From assembly GCA_004794785.1 (NCBI GenBank), contig SJOL01010039.1, positions 836,807 to 900,806 of the forward strand: a DNA stretch of 64,000 nt. The letters run 5' to 3'. The DNA comes from Opisthorchis felineus (taxonomy: Eukaryota; Platyhelminthes; Trematoda; Opisthorchiida; Opisthorchiidae). How positions within the stretch are numbered: the first letter of the stretch is position 1; every line of letters starts with the position of its first letter. Of the stretch, positions 1-12,700 are shown in pieces. The notes below the pieces were generated by a model. That model saw only the letters and a program-made list of their open reading frames with translations, ran no database searches and was not told the DNA's origin. A program made the translations under genes and the position numbers.

Positions 1-669
1 TGCCTCACTTTATCTCTTCGTTGGATTTTTTTTCCCAAGAACAGTTGAATGTATAGTGAGTGAACTATGACAGGTAGCAGTGAACCCTTTGGATCACTAA
101 ACCAAGGAAGTTGTTTCCGCGCTGCGGAGGAAACTAATGAGACCGGTGCCTCGGAATTTTTCGGATTGCTCTACTATCCGATAAAGCATTCAGGATGGCT
201 AGAGTGGTATGTTTTTAATAACCTGATATGAAATGAACAGTGTTAGCGACAAAGTTTCACCCAGTTTCTCATATTCCAACGTTAAACATCGGTGTCCCGT
301 TTTCTAACTAATTCTGTCCATTCTAAGTAAATTGATTGGTTCATTGGCTCTAATGAACACTTATTCAGCAAAAATAACCAACTTTTTCCATCTGTACACT
401 TAAATAAAAGTGACCACTGTGTTGACTACGCCACATTAACTGTCTAGAGCTTCATGTAAGCGTTAAGAAATTGATAAGGAATTTAGATTTTCGTAATATT
501 TATAGTTTTTTTCTGATCCTTTAAATCATGTTCGACTGTCCGCTGCATTCAAAACATCAGGTTGTAAAAGCTTACTTATCCCATCGCGTTTTGAGCCCAA
601 ACTTTTCATAATAACCTATTTTTCGTACACGCTGGTTTCCATAAGCCGCGACCATTTTTCTTACCTCAG
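1..669. other. Intron sequence, nothing recognised
   Basis: This lies upstream of the first visible peptidase exon and should be intron, because the 670-770 exon starts at an acceptor. I see no coding match to the preceding M13 segment, no repeat match and no RNA gene. Confidence 0.5.
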
Positions 670-770
670 ACGAATATAACGGAGTCAACCTATTTTGAAA
701 ACGCACTACGAGCACGCGCAGCTCTCATTCTAGACCACCTCAATGATCTGATTACGGAAGATATAGATCG
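670..770 (+). CDS. M13 peptidase exon a
   Basis: A 101-nt exon preceded by the acceptor ttacctcag and followed by the donor GTGAGT. It encodes [17 protein letters not shown] and onward, the helical stretch just before the catalytic core in M13 enzymes. It starts in phase 0 and leaves two bases (CG) that combine with the A opening the next exon to give Arg. No earlier exon is recognisable at 1-669. Confidence 0.85.
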
Positions 771-3700
771 GTGAGTCACGAAACCCACATTTCTTTACTT
801 ACAGAAGCGTGAGGGTTCCATCTAGACGGTCCCTTCAAAGGACTAAACAGATCACCTGGATATCTAAATCAGCTCACACACTTTTGTGAGGGTTACACAA
901 GGATTACCCAAAGCCTAGAGGCAACAACAAGCTGGTGCTTCTTTTTGGCCTTCCTGGCCTAATTTTCACTGGTACATGAACGACGTCCAGGTAAACGTTG
1001 CATTAACCTGAGACGTAGTCATTTGGTTTTGCCAAAATATATCGAACTTTTGAGAAAGAGGAGAAGGGTTCAAAAATATACCTCCATTCGCTCAAATGTG
1101 ATCACGTAGCATGTGAAATATCCTTTTCGTTCATGCGATCCGGAATAACCGTGCATCGCTTGAGCTGAGTAGGCTGTGATCGCCCGTGAGAGGATGGCAG
1201 ATAAGAGAAGGAGCGATTGATAACAAGCATGAGCCCCTGAGTAAAATAGTTACCCAGTGTTCACTTGAGATCATAACCAAATCGAATTTCATTATATATA
1301 TATATATATACCACTTTGATAAATTTCGAGATTCAGTGGTTGCCGTTTGTCATAACTTATTTATTTTCTCATAATCTGCTTGCTTGTCTACTTTTATTTA
1401 TTTGTTTTTAATACCGGCTGCCAACTAGCGAGCGTAACACAAATAGGAATCATTTTTACCTCAAGACACCACATATGTCGGCACAGCGATGCGAAGCAAG
1501 ACCTTCATTATCAAAAATCACCAAATGCAATAAACAGGAGAATCTGTGAAACGTAACCAACGAAAATTGGTTAAATGTGAGGGACTGCAAACTTCGTAAA
1601 TTTTATGGCAGGATTTCCCACAGCCGGGTTACACCAAACAACATTTGTTTACATACGCAAATCTGCCGATTTCGCAGGTGCGAGTTTTGGCATACTTGGC
1701 ATAGAAAACGTGAAATCCTTTGAAAAAAACAGGCATTCTGGTCACCGGCGAAAATGCGACAAAGCGAATAACTGAGGCGCCAAAAATAATCCACCTAACT
1801 GATACCAGTTTCCATCAAGCAAGAAAGCTCAACCAAATGGCGCTAAATCCTGATGTATTAATTGAGTTCGCAGTAACTGTAAGTAAAGTTCGATTCCTAG
1901 GTTTACTATGTTTCAAATTCGGTTTTGCTTCTAAAAACAAGCTAGTTCTGGACGCTGTTAAGCTATTGAAATCACCTTGACGGAAACTAGAGGACTGCGC
2001 CTACTTTATGAGCTTCAAGAAGGGCGAAACCGGTCGTGGGCTGTTGAAGAGCTTTCACGCTTGCTTACAATCATTGCCTTAGGTGCAGCCGGACAACACA
2101 ACTGACGCGGTTAGAAAGTAGTTTGTTATTCACGTTCACATAACTCTCACTTGAACAGCCTTGCTTTTCCTGTCCTGACGAGTCCATACCGAACGGGGAA
2201 CGCACTGGACTCGAGTCTCGTTCTTATTAGAGCTCTTCAGCAGTGCATATCCCTGGCCGTGCAGGGATCTGAACTTCGAACACCTAGACACGTGAGACAA
2301 GCTTGCTACCACTACTACTAAGCCGGACGCGCCTGAAAATCACGTGTGAACAGCCGAACATGTTCACGTCCGACGCTTCGAACGACGTCCCAGCAAATGT
2401 CCTGGTTGTATCGATACGTTGGCTCGCTTGTCAGGACTTCCCGGGGAGGCAACGCAACGGAAGCTTGAAACCTACTGAAGAGTCTCTGTCTTGTTATCAC
2501 AACTCACCGCTTCAGCGGCCTCCTATCAGTTGGATAAGCTGATCCGGAACATCATACAAAACACTTCATCCCATTCAGACAACAAATCGAACTAAAAGCC
2601 AATCTTGTTCATTCGGAAATGGAAGAGACGTATAAGATCCTGAGTATCACATCGTTTTTGAAGGCTTCGGGAGCACTGCTATCTCCAGAAGTCGAATTCA
2701 TTCCTAATGAGTCAGACTGACTCTCACTAAGGACACTGGATCATTCCAATAATATCCAACGAAGAGGCGACCACAATACGAGTTTTCGCGGCTTTAGATA
2801 CAGTTAGACCGAAGTCAGACAGACGGACGGAAGTCAACCACGTTCTTGTGAAACTTTGTTCAGTAACTTTCCAGAAAACAAGATACCGTGGGGAAAAGTT
2901 GTATTTTGTCACGTCCTGGAGATGGGGTTCCTCCATTCAAGTCATGACTGATGGAGGACGATTTTGCGACCCGTTCATGGAAGTAGCCTCTATTCGGAAT
3001 GGCTAATATGATGCAAAAATCATAAATCCCAAAAACTGAAAAATGCACGTGTTTGCTTTATTTCACCCTTTTGGAATCACGATGGGAAAATGTGGTTCTA
3101 CTTCTTTTCATAGATGGGACCTGCAACCACATGTTGTGAACGCGTTCTACAAAGACAATGCGAACCACATTTATTTTCCGGCGGGAATTCTACAGCCACC
3201 AGTCTACGATCACGCACACCCATTGTCTCTAAACTTTGGTGGGATCGGTATGGTCGTTGGCCACGAGATTACGCACGCGTTTGACCATCAGGGTAAGTTA
3301 ATTGTCCGAAAGAACATGATTCTCGTGTTTCTGTGGGACGTGTTAACATCTTCATGGATCAGTTGTGTTGCCATGGTTCTTACCACTAGGATATCGTGGT
3401 CACTAATTCGCTGGTGATTTTATTTAACCAAGTGAAAACGTCATCCGACTTTATTATGAAGAAACCGTTTTCTCATGACTTCTCCTAACCTTTCTGAGCA
3501 CTTGAGACCCATCAACTATGCTCTAGTCTGCTGGCCTCCTTTTAAAATAATGGCTTAAATGTGGTTATCTGCTTTCCGCTTTGCTCCAGCGACACAGGAA
3601 GGTGTAAAAGTTGTGTCTGGGCAACCAGACAATGATTGGTCTTCAGAACCGTAACTCTTTTATTATTTCATGGTTTATATTTTTGACTATTAGGTGTGGG

Positions 3701-6700
3701 TAGTTACCGGATTTGTAGAATTCACAGTCACTTCACTCTTGTGTGAACAGTCCTCTTCCTGCCCTAGCACAGTTATTCTGTGAGTCCATACCAAAGACGG
3801 GAAAGTGCTGGAGTTGATTTTCGCTCATCAGCAGTGCATATCCTTGGCCCTCTTGGGATCTGTCATCTGACACACGAGAAGAGCGGGTTATCACTACCCC
3901 ACCACCGCACGCTGGAAGCACTTGAATTATCAGGTCTGAACGAGCGAACGGTCTCACACTTGGGTGATGCGATTGGTTTGTCCAGCGGCGACGATCCAGC
4001 AACCGTCCTGATTTACTCGACTGACTCGCCTGTCAGAACTTCCTAGTCGGGTAACACCATGAAAGGTTGAACCCTGTTAAACTGCTCAAACCAAAGTGAC
4101 TTGAATGTGAACTCTACAAGTCGCGCCAGTAGTTACAACTAATCAAAATAAATTTTCACAAAGCTCAAACCTTCTTGATAGTTGTTCATGAGATTTCCTT
4201 CGTCTCAAATGACTAGCGCTTCGGTGGGTGTCAGCAAACCTTTCCATCACTGAGTAGCTAAGAAATTTCCAAAATCTCTTCTAAATAGACAGGTTTGCTT
4301 GTTATTAGTCGAACACACAATCACCTAAAAACAACATAAAAGAAATAAGGATAAGTTTGAACCTGAGGCCCAAATGGCGGATGCGGTTGGCTCATGTGAC
4401 CGTGGAATAGTATTCATCAGCTACACTCTCAATGAGACAATGACATCCTACTTATCCGTCGTACTGGTCGGCCCAGTACTCTTCTGTAAAAGAAATGTCA
4501 AATGTCCTGCTGAGGAAGGAAATGATGAACGCATATTCATCAAGCAGAGTGTAAGAACCTACACAAGTGGTCAAGCTTGGTTTAGGGAGCTAGCCGGTTG
4601 GTGACCCTCTTTCTCTCCCTGATGATTCCACCTGTGGGGCAATCCGAAATCGATTTAGCCAAAAGTTGCAAATTCGGTCCGCAATAAAATCCATGTTTCT
4701 GAGTACATGCCCCAAGATTTTGCATTCTGCATAACCGTATCATCCTAGAATGTGTTGTGGACTTTGGTCACCGTTTATCACTCAGACAACGGAACTCGTC
4801 CGAAAACCAGTTGTCTAAATGAGAACAAGTCTTATCTGATAGCAGGGCACAGAAAACTTGGGAACGAAAACTCGACCATGAAGCAGTTCTTTAGTCTAAA
4901 AGTAGAACACGAAATTTGGTGCGTCAGGTCCCTCAGACATATCAACATGCCGATTGTCTTCTGATGATGTAATTTAATTCTACGGGTTTATAATGTTGCC
5001 CGACTCATTCGTCTTTCGAAGATGAGATTCTTGGTGAATCGCCAAGTCCCATTCTTTGGTAGGCAGTTCATTCCAAATAGAACATTTTTAATGGCTCTGC
5101 CTTACCAACTGGAACTATGTGTATGGAGTTGTGATCATCTTATTTCTTATCTGGCTATGGCGCGTTCTGTCTTCGTTCTTCGTCGGAAATCAACCGCAAA
5201 CAGTTACTCAAAGCCGATTCTGCAGTAAAATTTCGCATTCTATGTAACCTGAACACCCACAATAAGCTGTGGCTCCGGTTTCCTCCCCACACAAACCCTT
5301 CAGACCGTCAAGCCGAACTCTTTTCTTTTGGTAATTCCCTCACACGGCTTGTAGCCGTTCCGACCTGACGGCTTCCCTAACCTTGAATCTCTTTTTAACC
5401 TCACACTCTTCTGAGTACTCCGCCGCGCCTTATGTTCTCCGTATCATCATTGTCCTAATAACAATTCCTGTCCGATTTCAACGTTTTCCTCATTCTACCC
5501 TAAGGTTTGCGCTTTTTGATGTGCTGTCGTATTTTACCAGTTTCAAAGGAATTCATCCACTCTGCGATCCACATATCTGCAGTAAACACTGCAGTCTACC
5601 ATTGTTCCCTTCATGGGAGCCCTCCGAAACAAACGGTAAACAATCTGCTAGGTACTTCCTGATTTTGGGTTCACGTATGAACGAAACCTTAGTGGACACA
5701 TTTTATGGCAGGGATGTGTCCTAAGAAGGTCAAGCGTTTTGGAAGCCGTCTACATCTTTTCTATGAAACATCATGCCAATGATTCGATAGAACATGTCCC
5801 CCTTCCCTAGGGATTGATAAATGCAATCTGACGACTCAACAGTGATTTGATTGTACCTTCCAGATGACAGGTCATCACTCAAGTAGCCAGCCAACAAGTG
5901 ACGACTTGATGTGAATTCCTTGAACCAAGGGTATCCTGTCTTCGTGTGAGTTAATCACATGCTGCTCAAATATTCCAGCCAGGAGGTCGCGGGTTTGAGA
6001 CTCTCTGCTAGAGTTTCGTGGGATTCCAGCTGCTATTCCCAATAAGTACGAAACAGCTGAACAGTGTTTCTCGGCTTTTCAACATAGATTTGCTTCACTT
6101 GCAGGGCAAAATCTCGATTGTACTGACTAGAATAATAGTTAGTCAAAACAGATGACGTCTTTCCAAGTAACTTTTATTTCAGAAGATATGACTAACGATA
6201 ATTTACCTAATGGATTGGACCGCTGCAGGTTACTATGTAGGATGACATGAACATCATCTTTCAACTGCTTGACCAAAAAGAGCAGATACTGTAAAAGCAT
6301 TTGGTTTGCGTAATTCGCATTTTTTCAGAAGCATACTTATCAGCTGGCTTACGCTGGCATCCGTACACGTCTTGCTTACCCGCACCAGGTTTCCAAACAA
6401 CATTGTAGTTTTTGTATAGACCCACGTCAGAGAACAAGACTGAATACTAATCAAGGCTCAGCTATTCCGTGCATCCTGGGAGTCATTTTGTGTGCACAAA
6501 GACACCCATTTTGCAGGGAACACATTTTTGTCTGACATACACTTTACTATTCCAGAGGTAGTTTCTCATTTGCATCAGTACTTCTCCAAAAAATTGGCAC
6601 AAACTGTGTATGTGACAGTCCACTTGAAGAAACTCTATTTCCATCTCTCTCTGCTTGTATTTTTCCTTACACCTAAGTAAAGAAGTAAAAATGTCACATT

Positions 6701-9700
6701 TTGAGAAACTTATCTTTGCCCATTATGTTCGGTTTCCGGTGTGTTATCGTTCAGTTGGGGAAGACCATCCTTAGCCCGCAGTTTATCTCAAGATGAATGC
6801 CTTGGGATTGGTCACGTGCAACCGACTTGCACAATACCTTACAACCGTTTTCATTTTCTTATACAGGTGCAAAAAGAGATGCAAAAGGAAATTACCGGCA
6901 ATGGTGGAGCAACAAGACGCGTGAGGCTTTCAAAAGAAATTCGCAATGCATGATTGATCAGTACAGCAATTACTCAATCCTCAACACCAGCGTAAGCATC
7001 CAGCTTATGACTCATGCTATTCTTTTCTCATCACTCCTCTTCGTTTACTACACAGCAACGTTTTCTGACAAGCGTAACTGTGAATACATACAATATACCA
7101 TGTAGTAGATCCGAATTATGAGAGGGTTTAACAAACACTTAGGAATATTTTCAAAGATGATCCTACCATTTGTAATATTCTAATCTTGTGACAAATCTGG
7201 GGTTTTACTTCATAAACAAATAAATCATCTTTGGAATGGACTCCTTCGAAGGTAGGCCATACCCCGGAAATTTCGCAACATTGTATTCCATCAGTCACGA
7301 GCTTGCATGGGGTCCCCATAGGAAAGGACTTTCCCAGAAAGAGACTAGGCGTACTTTTTCTACGTGATCGACCCCCCCCCTAAGTGACTACTATATGCGT
7401 CTACAACTTTGTAAACAGACCCCTGAGGATTACAGTACGATATGTCAACAGGTTTGAACTTTTGCTTTTTTTGGCCTATGACGTTCAATCACCTGTAAAC
7501 TTACCCGCCTTTCACGCAACACTTCCCGCCTCGTTGCTAAAACTGTTCTGCACGTTTCTATTTATTACAGCTGAACGGAAAAATGACGCTAGGTGAGAAT
7601 ATTGCGGACAACGGCGGCATCAAGGCTGCGTACCGGGTGAGCTATTCGTGCATGTCAAATGGTGCCGGACGCCCAGATAGCACTTTTAAACTGTCAGTGT
7701 ACTGCAAACCCTCATGGAGTGAGCAATATCTGAAATGCTTCAGTTATATCGCTTTAGCCTACAAAAGGAAGCCCGGTGCACAATTTGTTCTACCGCGCCA
7801 GGCATATTTGTCCTCCGAACTCTCTTCAGGAAGAAGACTTCTTAAAAAGGAAGCTGATCTCTAACGGTAATCCGGAGGAATTTACCAACTTCCACAGCAA
7901 GCTATGACATAAGCGGGAACCTGACTGCTCGGTAAAAAAGAAAGGGCTTTTCATCAGACCGCATTTTAATGGGAAGCAGCTAACCACAACAGTGCGGCAC
8001 AAATTACATGCTGTTGTCGGTCGTATGTACACAACCTCTCGACTAATCCTGCTCTCATCAACGAGAGAAATCAACCTCTGCTTCAGTTCGCATGCAGTTG
8101 CGATGAAACATGCATTGGCAGACCAGACAGGGCCTTATTTGAACGCGTCTCTGAACATTAGCCTCGTTGTTTGGTTCGACCTACCGATGACCCGAAATCC
8201 TACCTCATCGATTGCCAAACACATTCTATCCACTGGACACAGATCTGACCCCAGCACAGTGTTTAGAATTTTGTTGTGCAAAGTCAACTCCAAATTGCTA
8301 GTTTTTAGAGGGGGGCATGTTCGTCAATCAATACTGGTCCAGTTTATGCTCACAGAAATAGGCTAGTAGTAAGCAGAGATCCTTAGTGATTCTATTACGA
8401 TTTTCAAAACTGGTTCCCCTGGCGAAAATTGTCGAGTAGCACTGTATCATCAGGCTCAACAACTTCAAGCTATCCAACAAATGAATCGGCCATATAATGT
8501 ACACCCATTACTTTGGCCTTCCTCACAGACCCATGACTGATGTTCCTAAGCGTAAGATTTTAATAAGCCGGTTCCCATCCCCAATCCTAGCCTGATTGCG
8601 AAGCTCTCCGGAAGATGATTACTCATCCCATTGTGCGTAGATTATTAGTATGAGCACAAACTGAAGTTACTATTTTTGACAGTTTGATTATTAATATGTT
8701 CCAGCGCAATGTATCAAGGGATGAAAGCTATTTCGACCCTCAAGCAGAAATCAATATATATCTGCTGATAGACTAGTGTGGTGTGACTCTTGACTAATTC
8801 GGCCAGTTATTGGACCGCTAGTGAGTAGCCAAAGTGTTGCCTGGTTAGTCATGATCTCCGCGGAGCCTCTCGGGGATCCTTGGTGTGAGTTGCATTTTTC
8901 CTCAACAACTAAGCATGACATTTTCATCCCCCACTGAACGGTCACACTCATTAGCAGCGGCGACGTACATTTCGGGTTAGTGAGATTTGCCATGACGTTG
9001 AAAGACTGCATACAGGTCATGCATGCATGGGAAATGTATACGCTCTCATCTGTTTGTTGATTTTCGGTCTAATCCTGTTCACTATTTCGCTGAGTGTATT
9101 ATTTATTAATTATCTTTTTATTATTTATTGTAGGCATTCAAAAAGCTGGAGTCTAAATACTCTGATGGAACTATGCTACCTGCTCTGGATTTCACATCGG
9201 ACCAATTATTTTTTCTTGCATTTGCCCAGGTGAGACACAGATTGTCCTTAGATTTTTCGTGTGACAGATATTGAAAATCCAACTGGTAGCTGATATTTGC
9301 AATCAGACAGACTTGAATCTGAGTCCATTGACTTATCGTCCACACGCGACGGACAAAAAGTAATCAGTAAATCGCCTAAACAGAAACGTGCTGAAATGAA
9401 TGGGTTACATATTTTTTCCTAGCTGTGGCCCATTCTGAACACTGAGAAATGCACACAAGCTGCCCATCTGTAGTATACACATGGGAGCGGTTCGCATGTT
9501 CCAGGTGAGTCTCCCGCAAAACCAAATTGGTTACAAATGGGTGTATTTCGCTAATTTTGCTAATTGCAAGTAGAACATAAGGTTGACGGAAACTCTGGGA
9601 CTGCGCCTACCTGATGAGCCTAAAGTGGAAGGTCGAAACCGGTCGTTTTCGACAACCTTATGAGTAGTGTATTACGAATTCATAACTGTCACTCAGTTTA

Positions 9701-12700
9701 AACTGGCATCCATTTAGATTTTACCGGAATTTTTAGTGTTTTTTGTTTACGATTCGCATCTTACTGGTGTTTAAACTATCTGTGATACCCCTATTTGATT
9801 CTCAAGTATTTTTGTCAACCTGCACTTTAGTGAAACGGAAACCCAGTTTCCGTCTTTGCAATTCTATATTCTATTCGTCGTGCGTACTGTCCTGTCAAAT
9901 AACCAAGTCTAGGCGAATAGGCCAGCATAACGGATCATTTCTTTTATTTGTCCCATGATTCACACTTCCCTATGAGAAATCCTCATCAGGAACAAGGCAA
10001 GTTGTGGTGTATCAGAGCATTTAGGCTTTTTCAGCACCTAAGCTTTTCAGTGGCATTCGACTTTCCTTTGGGAGACAGTCAGTGGAGAAATAGTTACCGA
10101 GACCCAACTATACTTGGATACCCCTGCGTCCATGCCTATTCATGGAGTCACAGTGCGCAACATCAAGTCGTTTGTCCACACCTCTTTCGGCTGCCCAGTC
10201 GTATTTTGCAGACCCACGCCTGTTGCGTAAAGTTTTGATGAACGGCGGGTGAAATATGATTACTCGACGAGGTTCTTTGATCCCACCTCAACCACATCAC
10301 TTCCTACCACACAGTATCAAAATTCCTGTCTCCCTAATCTCGTTCAACCGAATTCGGCATACGTGTGAATGCACTCAAGAAGTTTGCACTGACATGATCC
10401 CAACAGAGAGCATGGCATTGATGAAAAAGGTAGGTGTTTTGTTGTGTTTGCGACAAGGAGAATGAGCACTGTCTCGTAGCCAATATCGGTTCCAACGTGT
10501 ACATACAGACTATCGTAAGCCAGGTGAGCCAGCACAGGCTGTCTCCAGACAACGTCATACAGTATGGACAGCAGCAGCAATATGATTCGTCGTCTCATCA
10601 GTGATTGTGTGATTGTATTTGATGTGTTCTGAATACTGCCGCATCCCCACTTTGTAAATGCAACTTGCGCAAGACGGGTGCTCTAAAGTCACGGGAACAT
10701 CGAGAACATTGGGAAACAGAGCGGCACATAAAATGTCATTGATATTTTACAAGCTCCTTAGCTGAGTGGTTTTCGTCTGGAGATGGTCTTCATCTGAAAA
10801 ATTTCTAATTCTCCAATAAAATCAGGAAATTCAAATCCGGTCCTTTCGAGATGGTGGTCTACGCATAAAAAACTAATAAAGAGTGACTGCAGGCACTTTA
10901 AAAGCTCTATCACTCTGGTGCTGCATTTTAAGTCCACACTCAGCTCCAACTAGCAAAACACTTAATGAACCTCTGGTCTAACCGGTTAGGCACTTACCGT
11001 TTTTTTACGTTCACGAAAGTGAAAGGTTTCGGTCACTGCCTTAAGGTAATCTAAAATGAACCGAAGTTAAATTTTTATGACCAGTTCTCAACGTATACCA
11101 GTCTATGTATACAAAAGTACGGGAAGATAACACCTCCCTGTTGTGCGGAAAACACTCGGGCACTCCCCTTTGCCTTTTTCGGGAAGCCTATCCGGATACT
11201 GTGCCAACCAGAATATTGTCGATCAATCTTTGGGTACACCGCATGACTAGCTGCCTGATGACTGACTTCCATATTTGTCCTCATCCACGAGGGCGTTACA
11301 ATAAGGTCGAAATTCACTCTCTTGATTTGAGTCTGAGCAGGTTCAGATGCGTTGTTTCGGGACACGGCTTCATTATTAGGCGCTCCCTGCCGCTAGCGTT
11401 TAAATGTGTGCTAAGCACGTGAACCCCGTGATATACCTTTAAAGCCGTGTGATAAGTTCAATAAGTGTTTGACAGGTGCATCTAGATGCAGTGTCCTCAC
11501 ATACTTTACCTCCATAATACCGAAAATCCCGTAAAAATGCTAGTTGTGCCTCCTGCACCTTTTGCAGGTTTCTACCCCAGCCTCTCTCAATGCGCACCAA
11601 CCTTTCCTGTTAGAGAATGTACACAATCCGCATATCTGTCGCGTAACGTCTGCTTTGTGCCCAAAACGGTACAAGATACTCCTCATGTTTCAGTCTGACA
11701 TCAAAGCAGTTTCCCTAACAAGGCACTACTTATAAGGCTATTACATACAAGCTCTGACAGCGCACTACCCATTTCGCTCTTCTTGGTCATCATCAGTTTG
11801 GCGTGATCCCGCCAACTGCTTGAGTAGCAAGTTGGCTAGCCAGTGGCTAAATACATACATTTGCAAGTTAAGTCGCTGTTAACAAGAGATTCATGTGTAT
11901 CTCTCGTTTATGATATTCTTCAACTGAGTGTGCTGCACACAGTCTACTTCATATGTCATTCAGAACGCTATTCAAGATATTGAACTATTTTTCTTGATTT
12001 CATACTACCGACTGATAAACCTCAAGAAGGACGAAACCCTTAGTGATTTTTCGAAATGTTTTCGTCATCCTAATCAGTAGCCTTATTTCGAGAAGAACAA
12101 GATGCGAGTTTGTCACGATTATCTACCAGGACGTGGTCCCATCGTCAAGCATCAAGCTTTCTCTGATTAACAGTGTAATACAAATAATACAGCAATCCCT
12201 CAGAAATTAAGGCCTCTCCTAAAGTACAGCTTCCCCAAGGTGTGAACTAATATTAGCTGGTGGCTGATGGGGTGCTCTATTGTGGACGCCCTTGGGGACT
12301 GGCCTTGTTAAGATTCCGCCACATGCTTGGACGCCAAAAATACTACTCACACACTTATAGCAAGGTTTTTCTCCACACACGAATCAAGTAGTGTGATTGA
12401 TAGAACCTTATTCTTCCCGCTGTGTGCTTAGTAGTTTAACATTCAATTGACCTCAACTTATTCGATAAATCAGTACTCGCTCTGTAAGAGCGAAAAATCA
12501 AATAACGTCAGTTTCTGATTGATACCGTTCACCTGCAATGTAAAATAGAAATAATTTTGTACAGTTTGTGGGGTCAACATACAAAATATGCTAACTAGGA
12601 CAGGTGATCCATCAACCCATGTCCTCATTCAATTATGGCCTTACATCCCAGGGTGAACATGACCGAAGCTCCCACCAGTTGCTGTCCGGAACATTCATAT

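Larger units (their letters stand above)
771..3113. other. Intron 1 of visible M13 gene (2.3 kb)
   Basis: Contains a short TA dinucleotide run near 1293-1310, a decayed hammerhead repeat (1997-2044) and a minus-strand tRNA-derived SINE (2148-2505). The rest shows no coding or structural signal. Confidence 0.6.
3293..6866. other. Intron 2 of visible M13 gene (3.6 kb)
   Basis: Holds a minus-strand S1 SINE at 3733-4090 and a plus-strand S2 SINE at about 5850-6125. I see no other structured element. Open frames in the interval are short and lack family signals. Confidence 0.6.

Noticed and set aside
9421..9511. AG followed by CTGTGG after the QLFFLAFAQ exon, looking like the next M13 exon
   Set aside because: The frame hits a TAG after 16 codons and lacks the Cys and His/Arg residues. 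The 19856-19932 exon has the right phase and IWC plus DVHTVDRYR. The site also overlaps the start of a hammerhead repeat copy.
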